Of a stretch of DNA of 64,000 bases, positions 37,032 to 47,848 are shown piece by piece. Under the pieces are notes generated by a model. That model saw nothing but the letters and a program-made list of their open reading frames with translations. It was not told the DNA's origin and searched no databases. This DNA comes from Pseudevernia furfuracea (Eukaryota > Ascomycota > Lecanoromycetes > Lecanorales > Parmeliaceae), in NCBI GenBank assembly GCA_022315425.1, contig JAIUPT010000013.1, positions 558,001 through 622,000 of the forward strand, in the 5' to 3' direction. The translations under genes and the position numbers were made by a program. The stretch's first letter is position 1, and each line of letters starts with the position of its first letter.

Positions 37032-39041
37032 TCAAGGCTTGTCCATTTCATACGCCAAACATCCTGTCGCTTCAAGAATCTTCCAGCACTGAGCGCTCGC
37101 TCTAAGCCCCAATGACTCACTCTCTTGCCTCAGTGTATTTCTATCTATCGCCCACTGTAGTACAGATCGCTGCTGGGATTCGCTCATGACACCCTCAGCT
37201 CCTGCAGCCAGCCCAAGAATCCGCCTCCAAATATATTCCGGAAGCCCGCAGGGAAGCTTTGTGCGATAATCCGCTGTCTCCGTCGGTAGCGGGGCAGACA
37301 CGACCGGAATCTTGGGAGTCAGTGGAGTTGGCGGGATGACAGCTGGTTTAGAGAGGAGAGAGCCGCTCTTAGGGAATTGTGTAGTCCAGGGTGAAATTGG
37401 CTGATTAGGATCCCGTTGTAATGTCAAAGGCGTTAAGGGTTTGAGTGTCTTGGGTGCTATTCCAGGGGTCTTAGGTGTCCTGACTGGAGCCTTTTTCATC
37501 GCTGGTGGTCGAGGCTGTGATTCGTTTCTCGTCTGTGGTCGGATTTCTCGGCCCAGAGAGAGCATCTTAAACGCTGCTCGCCAGAGATCGTTGCTTTTGG
37601 GTCCAGCATGTTGCAGCGTGGATCCTTGTATCCTACTTCTTGCTCTATCAAGCTCGCTTCCCATAAGATCATCCCGTCCTGCTTGGTCAGAAAGCCCTGT
37701 TGAGGCGGTGTTTCGACGTCGTCTGTCGTGTGCACCAGCCTCGACTCCAGGGTGACACCCACATGTCCGTTTCGACATGTTGGTGGACATGATTACGGTC
37801 TTTGAAGGCGCAGGAAACTCATCCGCTGTCTGGTCCCAATAGCAATTCCGCACTACTTCCGCAAGTTCTAGTACTTTGTGACCTGCACTGCCAAGTAGAG
37901 GGTTCGGGAGATAGATGATTCCTCGACATTGTGATTCATCGTAAGAGAGTAATTGCTGTGCGGGAGCACCAGCCTTCGCATGAGGTACTCGATTTAGAAG
38001 TCTCTTAGGGAGATGGTGAAACTCAAGTATGTAGGAAAGATGCAATGCACCGGCTTCGTTCATTTCGCTGTTAGATAGCACAATATACGGGACGGATCGG
38101 AGTCCCCAAGTTGTAGCGTACATGAGTGGCGATTCTGGTTGGGAAGGAGGAAGGCCAGCCTTTTCGGGGGATTTCGAACCTGCGCAGGGAGTCAACTAGC
38201 TCTGCCAACTATGAGACGGCTGACAAACTATGTCCTGAGCCCTTGTGTTTGTCAGACTTTGGGTCCTTGTCCTCGTCACTAATCAAATCGTCTGGGTCCG
38301 AGACAACACTCAGTTTTCTCAATCTTCGCCCAAGCCCAGCAATATCCGTAGACGTTCTTCGTTCGTTACTCTGAACTTGTTCAAGATCTGCAGGGAGCAC
38401 TAGATCCACGGCCTCTTGCTTTGCGTATACTCTTGTCATCACTTCGAAAGCCCTAGGCCCCAATGCGTTGCGGCTAAAATCTATCCTCCGAAGTACGCAG
38501 CAATGGCTGAAAGACGTTAGGAAATCCTCCCAGATCGCAACCTCGGCTTCTGTGTTGATGGTGATGTTGTTCTCAGAAAGGTCCAAGTCTCTTATGTCAT
38601 TGCTTGCCAATCTGATAATGGGTGAGAGAGCCTGGAGTGATGTGGCGCTTAGCCGATTGTTTGTTAAGCAAAGCTCCTCCAGCCGGACGACCCTGCCTTG
38701 ATCGCCGTTGTAGTTCAGTGACTCTACCAATGCCGACGCTACTTCAGCAAAGCCTTCATCAGTCAAGCCTTTTCCAGAGACATCAAGCTCAACAACTGGG
38801 TCTCTGAAAGCCGCCCTTGACCCTGCACTTGGTGGAATGCGTTTGACCTAATGAAGCATCAGTTAGATAGGCCTAGCTGCACAGGCCCGCGAGTGTAGAG
38901 TCCCAAGGGCAATACCAGGTCTTTCGATATCGCGATTCCAAGCTTCAAACCCTCGATCTTCCGCTATGGCATTGCGTATTAGTATTGTGCCTACAGTGAA
39001 GCTTTATTGTTGCTTACGTTAATGTAGTTGAGTCGGCCCAT
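37032..39041 (-). CDS. Leucine-rich-repeat protein, unknown function
   Basis: Four exons, complement(37032-38179, 38229-38847, 38916-38963, 39018-39041), 612 aa. The first two exons are tiny (24 and 48 nt) and encode MGRLNYIN and RKIEGLKLGIAISKDL. Ribonuclease-inhibitor-type LRR units follow: VVELDVSGKGLTDEGFAEVA, LEELCLTNNRLSATSLQAL, IRDLDLSENNITI and LRRIDFSRNALGPRAFEVM, then after a charged insertion VPYIVLSNSEMNEAGALHLS and GIIYLPNPLLGSAGHKVLEL. The C-terminal half (from about 350) is basic and Pro-rich with TPKTPGIAPKTLKPLTPLTL, then a folded end near GLPEYIWRRILGLAAG. It resembles uncharacterised fungal LRR proteins; the repeats suggest a protein-binding scaffold. No partner can be named. 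Confidence 0.87.
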
Positions 39042-39903
39042 TGTGTGACAGTGACGAGTGACTATGTCATAGAAGTTTGTTTGTTGTGAGGGTTTGCTCA
39101 CTCTTGCGGATGTTTATGTCCAAGGTGAAGTGTTAAGAAAAAGTGTTATGTGGCCCAAAGGGGGAGGGTGCATGTACTCACAACAAGTGGAAGGCGTAGG
39201 TGTCTACCCGAGATATCTAGATACAAACACTGTCTTCCAGCAATATTTGGCTAGTATTCATGAGTCGGCCTGATGTCTTGTGTATTGATGTATAGCTGTC
39301 CATGCAATGTCTTTCCTGTCAAAGGACCTGTTACTCTTGTAAGGATCGAACCACGTGTAGGAGTGGGAGAGGATGGGAAAAACAGGTCTCATAGGATTTA
39401 GGAAAATGTAGTTAGGTGACACAAGATCTCGGAAACTCAAGACCCTCGAATTAATACTTGGTCGGGGAGGCATTTTACAGCATGTTTCCCGCATTGCACA
39501 AACACTAGCCTTAATCCAATCATGACATGACCTGCCCTGGATCATCATTAGGTATCATAGGAAAACAACTCAAATAAAGGCCTAGCACGGGAAATGTTTG
39601 CGGCCACTGGCTTCATGTATGTGCACACCCAAAAACCCTTAATGTGCGCAATGACGAGTGTATCAACCATCTCCTAACACTCTATTGATGGAGGATAGTG
39701 GCAGCATATACGCAGCAGGGAAACGGAAGAGGAGACTACTCCACCTGGAATAGACCATCTCTCCTCAAAACGACGCCCAATCTATGTGATGATGCTTATA
39801 GTCTCAAACATGCTGGTCTGAAGCTGCAGCTGGTAAGCTTTCATATCCATTGCAAACATTCCTCCCAGTATGTGGTCCCAATTTTGGCCACATCTATCGA
39901 AAA
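39042..39903. other. 862 bp intergenic: LRR gene upstream, Nudix 3' flank
   Basis: Both neighbours are on the minus strand. Open stretches at 39258-39548 (minus) and 39698-39979 (plus) have no conserved features and are taken as chance frames. Confidence 0.45.
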
Positions 39904-40484
39904 TTACCGCACGATTGAGCTTTTGTTCAAAGCATCCAGCAGCTCAGGCCTCGGGGCCAACGCATCCTTGGCCTCTTGATATGACATCCACTGCCTCCCT
40001 CTCTTGTGCTTCTCCGGCCATTGCGTTGCCTCTTTCTCAACGCTGACCTCGTAAAATTGGAAGATCGCCTTTGGTGCATGGGCCGTAAGCTGTTCTGGCG
40101 AACGTTTGTCGGGAATTTTGCCGAGGTCGCGCTGTATCTTACACTCAATTCCAGCTTCTTCCCAGGCCTCGCGACAAGCCGCCTCTTCCGCAGTTCCTTC
40201 ATCGGTCTCCCAACCACCCTTGGGGAGTACCCAGCCACCTCGACGTGTGGACTGAATGAGCAGAACCTTTTTCTTGTCGCTAGAGAGAGGGACTACACCA
40301 GCGACGAGTCGCTCGCCATGAGTGCCATATCCTGTCAAAAAAGAAATGTTAGCCAGCTGCTGAACAGGTAATTGAACGCTTACCGCAGTGTGCTTGCTTC
40401 GAAGACTGCAAGTAGAAGTTTGAGGCTGGACTTACGTTGATTGTCCCGTCCAGTGCGAGCAGTGGAGGCAAGCTTCTGAGCCAT
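39904..40484 (-). CDS. Nudix hydrolase, diphosphoinositol-polyphosphate phosphohydrolase type
   Basis: Two exons, complement(39904-40331, 40436-40484), 158 aa. The exon join yields MAQKLASTARTGRDNQRYG, and RxGRxNQRY is the usual opening of fungal Aps1/Ddp1-like enzymes. The Nudix box is GGWETDEGTAEEAACREAWE followed by EAGI, with the metal-binding REAWEE. LVAGVVPLSSDKKKVLLIQS and GWVLPKGG precede it. These enzymes hydrolyse PP-InsP5 and diadenosine polyphosphates. The C-terminal strand RGRQWMSYQEAKDALAPRPE is typical. The intron is 104 nt, longer than most here. The substrate is inferred from family only. Confidence 0.92.
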
Positions 40485-41400
40485 GTTGAGAGTCTGCCTA
40501 TGCTTTCGGTGGTTGGTCCAGGAGAGGGTTTCGCGCACTGTAGCTGGGGTGCTGAAGCGAGAGACTGTGTAGTGCTGAAGTAGTTACCGTGTTCCGAGAC
40601 ACAATTGAGGGTGATGTCAAAGAGGCAGTAGGGCAAGTGAGGAGGTCGTTGAGCTGGGGAAGGAAGACAGCACAAAGGTGGGGAAGTCAAGGCAGAAGGC
40701 AGTGATCTCGGAGGCTGGAGAACGGGTTCCTTCAAACCCGTGGGGGACGGGTTTGAGGATGGAGTATTATTCTTTCGTCAAAAGGCGTCTGCATTTTTTG
40801 GCGGAAGTGTTATTATTATTAGGGAGTGGATATTACACCGGAACATGGGAAGAATAGAAGTGGGAAGGGAAGGGAGGATCAAAATAGGCACTCGCCTGGT
40901 GAAAACAATAAGTAAATGTCATTTGTGTCTTTGCTCCGGCATCATCGAACTCGGACCCCCACATCCTATGATAGATAGTAATGTACCTTAGTAAGTAGTA
41001 CACAAGTCGTTATATCAGCATCCAGCAACCCGTCTTTGCGACCTCTTTCCGCTGTCCTGGCTGGCTTTAATTACCTTGCAGCTGCGCAGATAGTGCAGGC
41101 GGGCATGTACAAGCGGACGGTCTCCGTCAATAATTCGATTTTGATGCCTTCCTCTCTTATAATTATGAAGCTATGAATCAAAATGCCAACTACCTATCAA
41201 CTCGTGTACCCGATTCACATCGACACTTCCCCACACTATCAGCGCACGGTTTGTGGAGGACCAAAGGTAAAAAGCTTCACCTTTGACCTATCATCAATCT
41301 TCTCGGCCATTATGGAAAATTCCATGCATGGGCGCGCATCGTTCCATGCAGCCCCAATATTCCGACCGGATCGTCAAAGGTGCTAGCTGCGTCGTGCTAA

Positions 41401-41440
41401 AAGGTAAGGTAAGGTAAGATAAGGTAAGGTAAGGTAAAGT
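41401..41440. repeat. (AAGGT)8 microsatellite
   Basis: Eight consecutive pentamers; two carry a single substitution (AAGAT-type and AAAGT-type units). Intergenic, upstream of ATE1. Confidence 0.9.
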
Positions 41441-41626
41441 AACATACCACTGTACACAGCCAGTCTCAGTCCTTCCTCATCCTGAGGACGGTACGCTTTT
41501 ATTTTGTTCAAACCTTAACTAGGCATCTCTATGCGAGTCTATTCATAAGTTATTACCAACACCTCAAGTTCAGGGGAGCTTGCATGGTGAAAAGTGATCA
41601 TAGTTCGGCCTGGGCCCCCCACACCA

Positions 41627-41697
41627 GGTACCTAAGGTACCCTAATGTATTTAAAAAATCAACCTAAGGTACCCGTTACATTACATTACCTTAGATA
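41627..41697. repeat. Copies of a CCTAAGGTACC palindrome-like motif
   Basis: GGTACCTAAGGTACC near 41628-41642 and CCTAAGGTACC near 41663-41673, followed by an ACATTACATTACCTTA stretch. The core TAAGGT is the same as in the pentamer repeat 190 bp upstream. Confidence 0.65.
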
Positions 41698-41818
41698 GCA
41701 TCATAGCCATCACAGTTTGGCGGCTATTTCAATTCCATACTCACCTATTTAAAAATTCAAACCCAGCAGGCCTCAGGGACTTTCCGCCAGCGGCGAAAGT
41801 TAGAACAATAAGCTTGTC

Positions 41819-44038
41819 ATGCAGTCTCTCCCAGCTCCCGTCATGGAAGATTCCCTTTCCTTTCTCACTCCCACTGGTGAGCTGCTCCTGATACCACTCC
41901 ACCCGGCCTCCATCCAAACCCCCCCCCCCCCGTGCAGCTTTGGCTGGCTCAAATTTCTCCCCTTCCCCTTTTCCCCTTTTCCCCTTTCCTCCTTTCCCCT
42001 TTCACTTTCCTTTTCCGAACAACTGCATAATATTACGGATCAGCAGTGGCATGCTGACTGGGACTTAGGCTATAAGCGAAGTGGTTGCGGTTATTGCCAT
42101 TCTAGACCAAAACGCACCCGTCAGCCTCTCCAGTACCACGCCCGCTTCCGGCTAGCCTTCTCCTTGTCTTCGAATTTCAGCATCAGGTCCAAGCTGATCC
42201 TTAGTCCTTCTTCAGGCGCTTCTGTAGGGTTCGTATCCACTTCTCTACAGCCATCTGTCTATCAGATCTTGGTAGATCGAGGCTGGCGCCGGTATTATAT
42301 TCTGATATCCTCCGTCCTTGGCCTTCTTGGAGAGTCCGTGGCTTATGCTTGATGTCCGTCTCTTAGGTCTGGTACGTATTACTACAAGCCTGACAATCAG
42401 AACTCGTGTTGTCCACATTACACTATCCGGTATCTTGAAAATCCGTCTTTTCTAGATGATTTACTTATCACTCATCTAGCTTGGATGCGACAGCTTTTGA
42501 TTCGAGAAGAGCCCAGCGTCAAGCGATTAATGGATGGAACAAGTATATACTGGGACAAGATTACATCCATAGAGCTGCTAGATTTTGCCCAAAGAGTAGA
42601 GAGTAAGTGCCACTGGTCGAAGGTTTGGGAAATCGACAAATAGAAACAGGGACCATGATCTAAGGCTGAGTCTCGACTGATATCGTCGCGCTTATTGACA
42701 GGGAGAAGAAATATCGCAGAAACAACTTTGATGTCTACGAAGCTGTTCACGAGTCGGAGTATCGCTGTGTGCGACGACCAATCGACACTCGGACAAAAGA
42801 ACCGCTTGAGCCAGCTCACAAATTCGAAGTGGCCCTAGAGCCAGACAACTTCACCGAGGAGAAGTGTGAAATGCCCCTGATACAATTGGCGTATGCTGTC
42901 CTGATAACCTACGATACAGATACGCACTCTTTGCAAATTATCAGCAAAAGGTCCATCGCGAAGGCCCTTCTGATATCTCGAGAATTGGTTTCAAGAGCTT
43001 CCTTTGCTCCGGCTTACATCGGAGTACTCTTATACATCATGGCAAAGAAAAGAAGATTGGCTCTTATCACCAGTGCTACCGCCTAGATGGAAAGTTGGTT
43101 GCTCTAGGTGTACTCGATCTCCTTCCCCACTGTGTGAGCTCTGTTTATCTCATGTAGCTTGCCTAATCATAGCATACGAATTGCGGTCTTGCTCACACGA
43201 AAACAGGTACCATGAAGATGTCAATGTTTGGGGCTTTGGCAAACTTTCCGCACTTCGAGAAATCTCTCTGGCGTTAGAGGGCGACTATCAGTACTATTAC
43301 ATGGGTCGGTATATTCCTTGAAGATCTCCAAGCTCATCCCAACCGATTAACTCTTCGGCTAGGCTACTATATCCACTCGTGTATCAAGATGCGTTACAAA
43401 GCAACATTCCGTCCAACGTACATCTTAGGTCCGTGAATCTTCCACTGGTACTATGTTAAAGTCTGCTCATTGTTCAACCATACTAGACCCTAAATCAAAC
43501 GTCTGGGATCCTCTAGACTCTGACCTGATGCATCGTCTTTCAGCACGTAGATGGGTATCCATGGCTGTTGAGCGGGCACTAGAAGTTCCTTCCAACTCCC
43601 TCACCGTTTTTTTGCAGTCTGACCGGGCAACCACCTCAAATTTTCGAAAGGAGTTGGACATGGGTCCCAGCAAATTCAAGCTTGCCCTGGGGTACATTAA
43701 TGGGCAGGACCGAGAACAGGACTCCGAAGGCGAAAAAGCATCGAATGTCTTCCACGCAGGTACGCCAGGAGCTTTGTCCTTGGAGGAGCTAGAAGAAAAG
43801 GTCGACTTGGGTCAATGGAATCTAAAGCTTGGGCAACGCGTCGTCAAACTGGAGGTAAAGAAAGCGTCATTCTTGAGCGCTCTGTGGTCACGAGTGCTGC
43901 TGATGTGTCGAACAGAACCTCGCTAGCTGGGATGGAAGTGAGACGTCCGATGCGTCGTCAATCAAAGGGATCGCGGCAGAGCTAGCTGCCTGTATTGGGC
44001 CTGATCTAGTCCAAAAGACAGCGCTTCATTTTGGGTAA
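41819..44038 (+). CDS. ATE1: Arginyl-tRNA--protein transferase (Ate1)
   Basis: Ten exons (41819-41876, 42069-42291, 42367-42429, 42480-42602, 42702-42863, 42920-43153, 43207-43304, 43363-43428, 43487-43854, 43916-44038), 505 aa, all phases consistent. Ate1 adds Arg to N-terminal Asp, Glu or oxidised Cys, marking proteins for the N-degron pathway. ATE_N: FLTPTGYKRSGCGYCHS with the CGYC cysteines, VDRGWRRSGTYYYKPD, NSCCPHYTIRLDATAF. ATE_C: NFTEEKYALFANYQQKVH, GSYHQCYRLDGKLVALGVLD, VYLMYHEDVNVWGFGKLSAL, YYYMGYYIHSC and MRYKATFRPTYILDP. Intron 1 (192 nt) is long and holds a run of C and pyrimidines. Part of exon 2 (about residues 35-75, between CHS and SVYQ) is poorly conserved and may hide an unrecognised splice. 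An in-frame ATG at 41843 is an alternative start. Confidence 0.93.
41926..42015 (+). repeat. Poly(C) and pyrimidine tract inside ATE1 intron 1
   Basis: A C-run of about 13 bases near 41926-41938, then CCCCTTTT units to about 42010. It lies within the first ATE1 intron, which explains why the frame across it is open but meaningless. Confidence 0.7.
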
Positions 44039-44224
44039 AAGCATGTCCAGGTTCACAGATTCGAAAGCTTTCCTCTGCTATATGATGGGATTCAATAAGA
44101 ATGAGGCCGCGCTGTCTCTTTGCCAGCCATAGTAAACGCGGTTACCAGGAACAGCGCACCCGTTTCACTTAAAAAGTCGCCAGTGGTCATAGGCGTCTAC
44201 CACTTGCCCATAGACGGCCTTGTG

Positions 44225-44704
44225 CTATCTATCCTCCTTCCAGAAGCCACAGCCTGTGCCCGGTACGGCTTCTTCAGAGCTTGTATGGCTTCTTCGATAG
44301 CTCCAGACCTCTTCCTCGTATGTGACCTTGTCATTGGATACGTAGCTTTTATAACACTGCCAATCTCGAACAGCTACACCCTTCTTGGGTTTGGGCTTCT
44401 TCGCACTAACACCTGCGTGCTTATTCTTCCACATGCCACCATATCTATAGTACGGGTGATCCGGGTCCCCATCAATCACGCCACCGGAGACTTTCTTCCA
44501 GCAGTTCCTTGTGCAGACGAAGTACCATACGGGTGTGTCATTGATGCTACAGCGTACCAGGACATCGTTTTGGGCGTGGCAGAGGTCGCAAGGCTTGCGA
44601 TAAGCTGAGGGAGACTTGGAGCGTTTTGGAGCCTTCGATGAGGCACGTCCGTTCTGCGAATCTATGTGCGAGTTTAGATCCTCTCCAGCTACTGAGGAAT
44701 TCAT
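44225..44704 (-). CDS. Small conserved Cys-rich protein, unknown function, 159 aa
   Basis: Single exon with an ATG at 44704. After a Ser/Lys-rich head of about 35 residues comes a compact domain: KPCDLCHAQNDVLVRCSIND, VWYFVCTRNCWKKVSGG, VIDGDPDHPYYRYGGMWKNK. Four Cys arranged as CxxC and CxxxC (CDLC and CTRNC) and the invariant-looking HPYYRYGGMWKNKH suggest a zinc-binding fold. I believe similar uncharacterised proteins occur in other Pezizomycotina, but I cannot name a family. A Lys-rich stretch (KKPKPKK) follows, then an acidic tail. It shares a 175 bp divergent upstream region with MGE1. Confidence 0.82.
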   Translation of the reverse strand: MNSSVAGEDLNSHIDSQNGRASSKAPKRSKSPSAYRKPCDLCHAQNDVLVRCSINDTPVWYFVCTRNCWKKVSGGVIDGDPDHPYYRYGGMWKNKHAGVSAKKPKPKKGVAVRDWQCYKSYVSNDKVTYEEEVWSYRRSHTSSEEAVPGTGCGFWKEDR

Positions 44705-44879
44705 ATTTTCAAGATGAAAGCGAAGTAGATAACGACGTAGAAAGTCCAGTTCTTTTGGCCCCTTCTAAAATTGACGCGATAGTCGCCACTGCCGAATGAC
44801 GCAGATCTCGAGTTGAACTAAAAAGTTTAGGCGTTGCTGTTTTCTCAAGCTTCCCAAGCGTCGACATCGCATCCACATT

Positions 44880-45713
44880 ATGATCCAGCGAAGTCTACTT
44901 CGACAGTCGCGTGCGTACTGTGTAAAATCGCAATATACAACTACTGTCTCACCCATAAAATCTCAAATTTCCCCGTTACGCATAAGTACGCTCCAAGCCA
45001 GGATAGCTGCAAGATACTCTTACTCAACGGACACCCCTGGAGGTGGTGCAAGCTCCGATGCTGCAGCGGCGGAGGCCTCAAAGCCAGAGATCAAAGAGAA
45101 TGATCCAGTAAAAAAAGATGCTGAATCTAAGGACAAAGAGATCATTGATTTAAAGGTCCGCTCTAAGCTCAGAGAACCCCAATGCTCTCTGTTCTCGCAA
45201 ACTCACACGTATTTGTAGGACAGATATCTCCGCTCAGTAGCAGAGTTCCGCAACCTTCAAGAACGCACAAAGCGCGACGTCCAATCTGCCCGCGACTTCG
45301 CCATCTCCCGCTTCGCCCAAGACCTGGTCGAAAGCGTCGATAATCTTGACCGAGCCCTCGGCACCGTATCTTCAGAGAAATTGGCGCAGGCTGAAAGCAA
45401 CAAAGAGTTGGTGAATCTGTACGATGGGTTGAAAATGACCGAGAGAATATTGATGCAGACGCTCAAGAAGCACGGACTTGAGAGATTCGATCCGAGCGAG
45501 GACGGAGAACAATTCAATCCCAATTTGCATGAGGCTACTTTCCAAACGCCGGTGGAAGGGAAGGATCATGGGAGTGTCTTTATGACACAACAAAAGGGTT
45601 TCATGCTGAATGGCAGGGTGATAAGGGTAGGTGTTTCCGGCTTGAGTTTTCCAAGGTTTTGAGACTAATCCTATTGCTAGGCTGCTAAGGTTGGAGTCGT
45701 AAAAAATACTTGA
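44880..45713 (+). CDS. MGE1: Mitochondrial GrpE nucleotide-exchange factor
   Basis: Three exons (44880-45155, 45219-45626, 45681-45713), 238 aa. Mge1 releases ADP from mitochondrial Hsp70 (Ssc1) in protein import and folding. The first 45 residues are basic and Ser/Arg-rich (MIQRSLLRQSRAYCVKSQ), a matrix presequence. The GrpE domain reads DRYLRSVAEFRNLQERTKRD, FAISRFAQDLVESVDNLDRA, then the beta domain LHEATFQTPVEGKDHGSV and FMLNGRVIRAAKVGVVKN. The last exon contributes only AAKVGVVKNT. Its position beside MSF1 and COQ3 makes a run of mitochondrial genes. Confidence 0.95.
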
Positions 45714-45940
45714 TTCACGAGGTGTCTTTGTGATGAGTGCCTATCATAGTTACAGCTCTTGTATTTAATTTCTTGCGTTGGAGCCGGGCCAAGGGTTGTA
45801 CAGTTACCCACTCCCCTCTAAGTTAGGGGTCTCCTTGCATTTCTGCGGGTATATAGAGCTCAATCGTACCATTGATACAGTATGCAAGGGTCGCAATACT
45901 GACTCTGACCATCAGCCCTTACCCTATATTGAACTATATG

Positions 45941-47456
45941 TCACCTCAGCTCAACACCCAATTTTTCGACGAGCTGCTTTCTCACACTTTCGTGCAGCTG
46001 ATTGACTTCTTCGTTGCGAAGCGTTCTCTCTAAGCTTCGATAGTTTATTCGATAACAAAGGCTCTTCCGCCCAGAAACAGGGTGCACGAAATCATCGATC
46101 AGCCTCACGTCTTCCACTAAGTCGCTTCCAACGTCTCGGACAATCTCCATTACGTCATTCTCGTGGAAGTCCTGCGCATTGCTCCTCATTCCACCACCGG
46201 CGCTGCTGCTAGAGCTTCGAAGCCAGAACGATACGTCCTTGTAGCACTCAGGATATTTCGAAAACGGGACGAAGGTGTTGATATTTTCTTTGCTGGAAAA
46301 TTGGTTCAAGAAACGCGCATCCCTCGACCAGAACAGTCGAATATCCGGGATTGAGAAGAGCAACATAGCGAGTCGCTCCAGTCCCACACCGAACGCCCAG
46401 CCTATTTGGTCTGGTACTCCGGCATTGATAAGGACGTCTTGCTTAGTGATGCCGCACCCAAGAAGTTCTAACCAATCCCCTTGCCACAAGACCTCGAGTT
46501 CCCAGGAAGGACTCGTAAATGGAAAATAAGCTTCAATCCAGCGAACCTTTAGGGGTTCCAGAGCATTCGCATCGACCTGCCTAGCGGTAACAGCAGCTCT
46601 CTGAGCTCTCGAAAAAAGCTCTACCACAATGCGTTCCAATGATCTTTTCAAATGCGCGGCAATCGCTTCCACTTCCTCTGGGCTGTGATGTTCTGCCTGC
46701 AGGGGATTTCTTTCCGCATGAGTCGTTGGGTTTGGATCTTCAACGGATACACCGTGCCTCGGAAGCCTTTCAAGATCGGTCCAGACAGCCTCTGCGATGT
46801 TCCCTCCCGGAACTTTTCGTCGATCCCACATCCTCGCCCCTTCCATCTGGTGGAAGATAGGGTAATGGCTTCGGTCGATGGCGTCTCTCCTATATACGTC
46901 TGCGCTGATCGTATAACCTTCGCTCTTGTTATTTCGGAATATCTCGGCTTCATGAGCACTGGTGTGCGTCCTCAGTACGGTATCTTTGTTAATATAGTAT
47001 GTATCAGTACGACTTCTGCCGGGGTGATCCTTGGGGAAGCCGAGGGAGTCGAAGTTCTCCGCGACTGAGACGATCGGATGAAGATCATTATAGTGTGTAT
47101 ATGTTGGCGAAGGGAAGTTAGATTCAATGACTTGGCGCGTTATCGATACCGGGTGCGAGGGCTGGAGCTGCAGTTTGCGGGGAATGTATGAGAGGATCGA
47201 GGATGGCACGTTGGTCCAATCGTCGGTAGTGTAGTGTTTGCCATCGATGTCGAGAATAGGAGACCTTGGAGCGTCTGCTTGGCATCAGCACTGTCCCTCC
47301 ACGCTAAGCTGGCCATGTTCCATGTTTACTTGTAGATTGATGCCTGCGCTGATACTGACTGCAACCAATCCAAATCCTTGCTTTACGCCTCACCTCAACC
47401 CCTGACCGTTCAGTCCAGGCGAGCCTCACAGCTCTACCGGTGGCTGCAAATTTCAT
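45941..47456 (-). CDS. MSF1: Mitochondrial phenylalanyl-tRNA synthetase
   Basis: Two exons, complement(45941-47274, 47330-47456), 486 aa. This monomeric class II enzyme charges mitochondrial tRNA-Phe. Exon 1 gives MKFAATGRAVRLAWTERSG and RRHQST, a good presequence; the join reads into NAPRSPILDIDGKHYTTDDW. Class II landmarks are RTHTSAHEAEIFR, YPIFHQMEGARMWD, WELEVLWQGDWLELLGCG and motif 3 GWAFGVGLERLAMLLF. The C-terminal B8-like anticodon-binding domain begins at YPECYKDVSFWL and ends near EEVNQLHESVRKQLVEKLG. The upstream exon was chosen because the large exon has no ATG ahead of the conserved DGKHY segment. Confidence 0.95.
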
Positions 47457-47848
47457 GCTGCAAACCGGAAATCCATCTTTACTTGGAGTTAGAGAAAGGC
47501 TTCCGAAACAGTAGTTCTACACGCGCGGCTACCGCGGCAGAGCAGTGGCGTTCTGCATCGGCATTGACGACCTAAGTACGAGTATAAAAATTGATCAAAT
47601 TAGGAATCGGATTACTACCCTGGCATCCTGCACTCGAAGAGTTCGCCCCAGCTGCCAATATTGAATTCCTCTACCTCAAAAGTCGCAAACGGTGTGGAGA
47701 GCATGGACTGTACATCAAGGCTAGAACAAAAGACCTTGAGCTGTCTCTCTATTACACGTGATCCCTGACATCTTAGTCATAGTCTCAGACCATTCGACAT
47801 AACCGCCAACCAAATAGGGCTGTCGCAAATTCATTGCAAGGACCAGTC
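47457..47848. promoter_or_regulatory. Divergent upstream region of MSF1 and COQ3
   Basis: 392 bp between two divergent start codons of nuclear genes for mitochondrial proteins. No specific site can be assigned. Confidence 0.5.

Larger units (their letters stand above)
40485..41818. promoter_or_regulatory. 1.33 kb divergent upstream region of the Nudix and ATE1 genes, repeat-bearing
   Basis: No coding sequence is supported. It holds the AAGGT repeat and the CCTAAGGTACC copies listed separately, and is AT-rich near 41640-41760. Both promoters lie within. Confidence 0.55.

Noticed and set aside
38165..38215. tRNA-like minus-strand stretch with a B-box-like GGTTCGAAATCC and TTGGCAGAGC
   Set aside because: It spans the acceptor of an intron in the LRR gene; the downstream part codes for SSKSPEKAGLPPSQ in frame, and no cloverleaf with matching acceptor arms could be formed.
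39340..39375. GGTTCGATCC on the minus strand, B-box-like
   Set aside because: No A-box or pairing arms upstream; single motif match only.
40332..40435. Possible microexon inside the 104-nt Nudix intron (a second GTAAGC donor at about 40382)
   Set aside because: Direct splicing from 40436 to 40331 gives the family-typical RDNQRYG; any inserted exon would break that motif.
42864..42919. Apparent frameshift in ATE1 between EEK and YALF
   Set aside because: A GTGTGA donor overlapping the AAG codon (exon ends at 42863) joined to base 42920 restores the frame exactly, giving EEKYALFANYQ, so the gene is intact.
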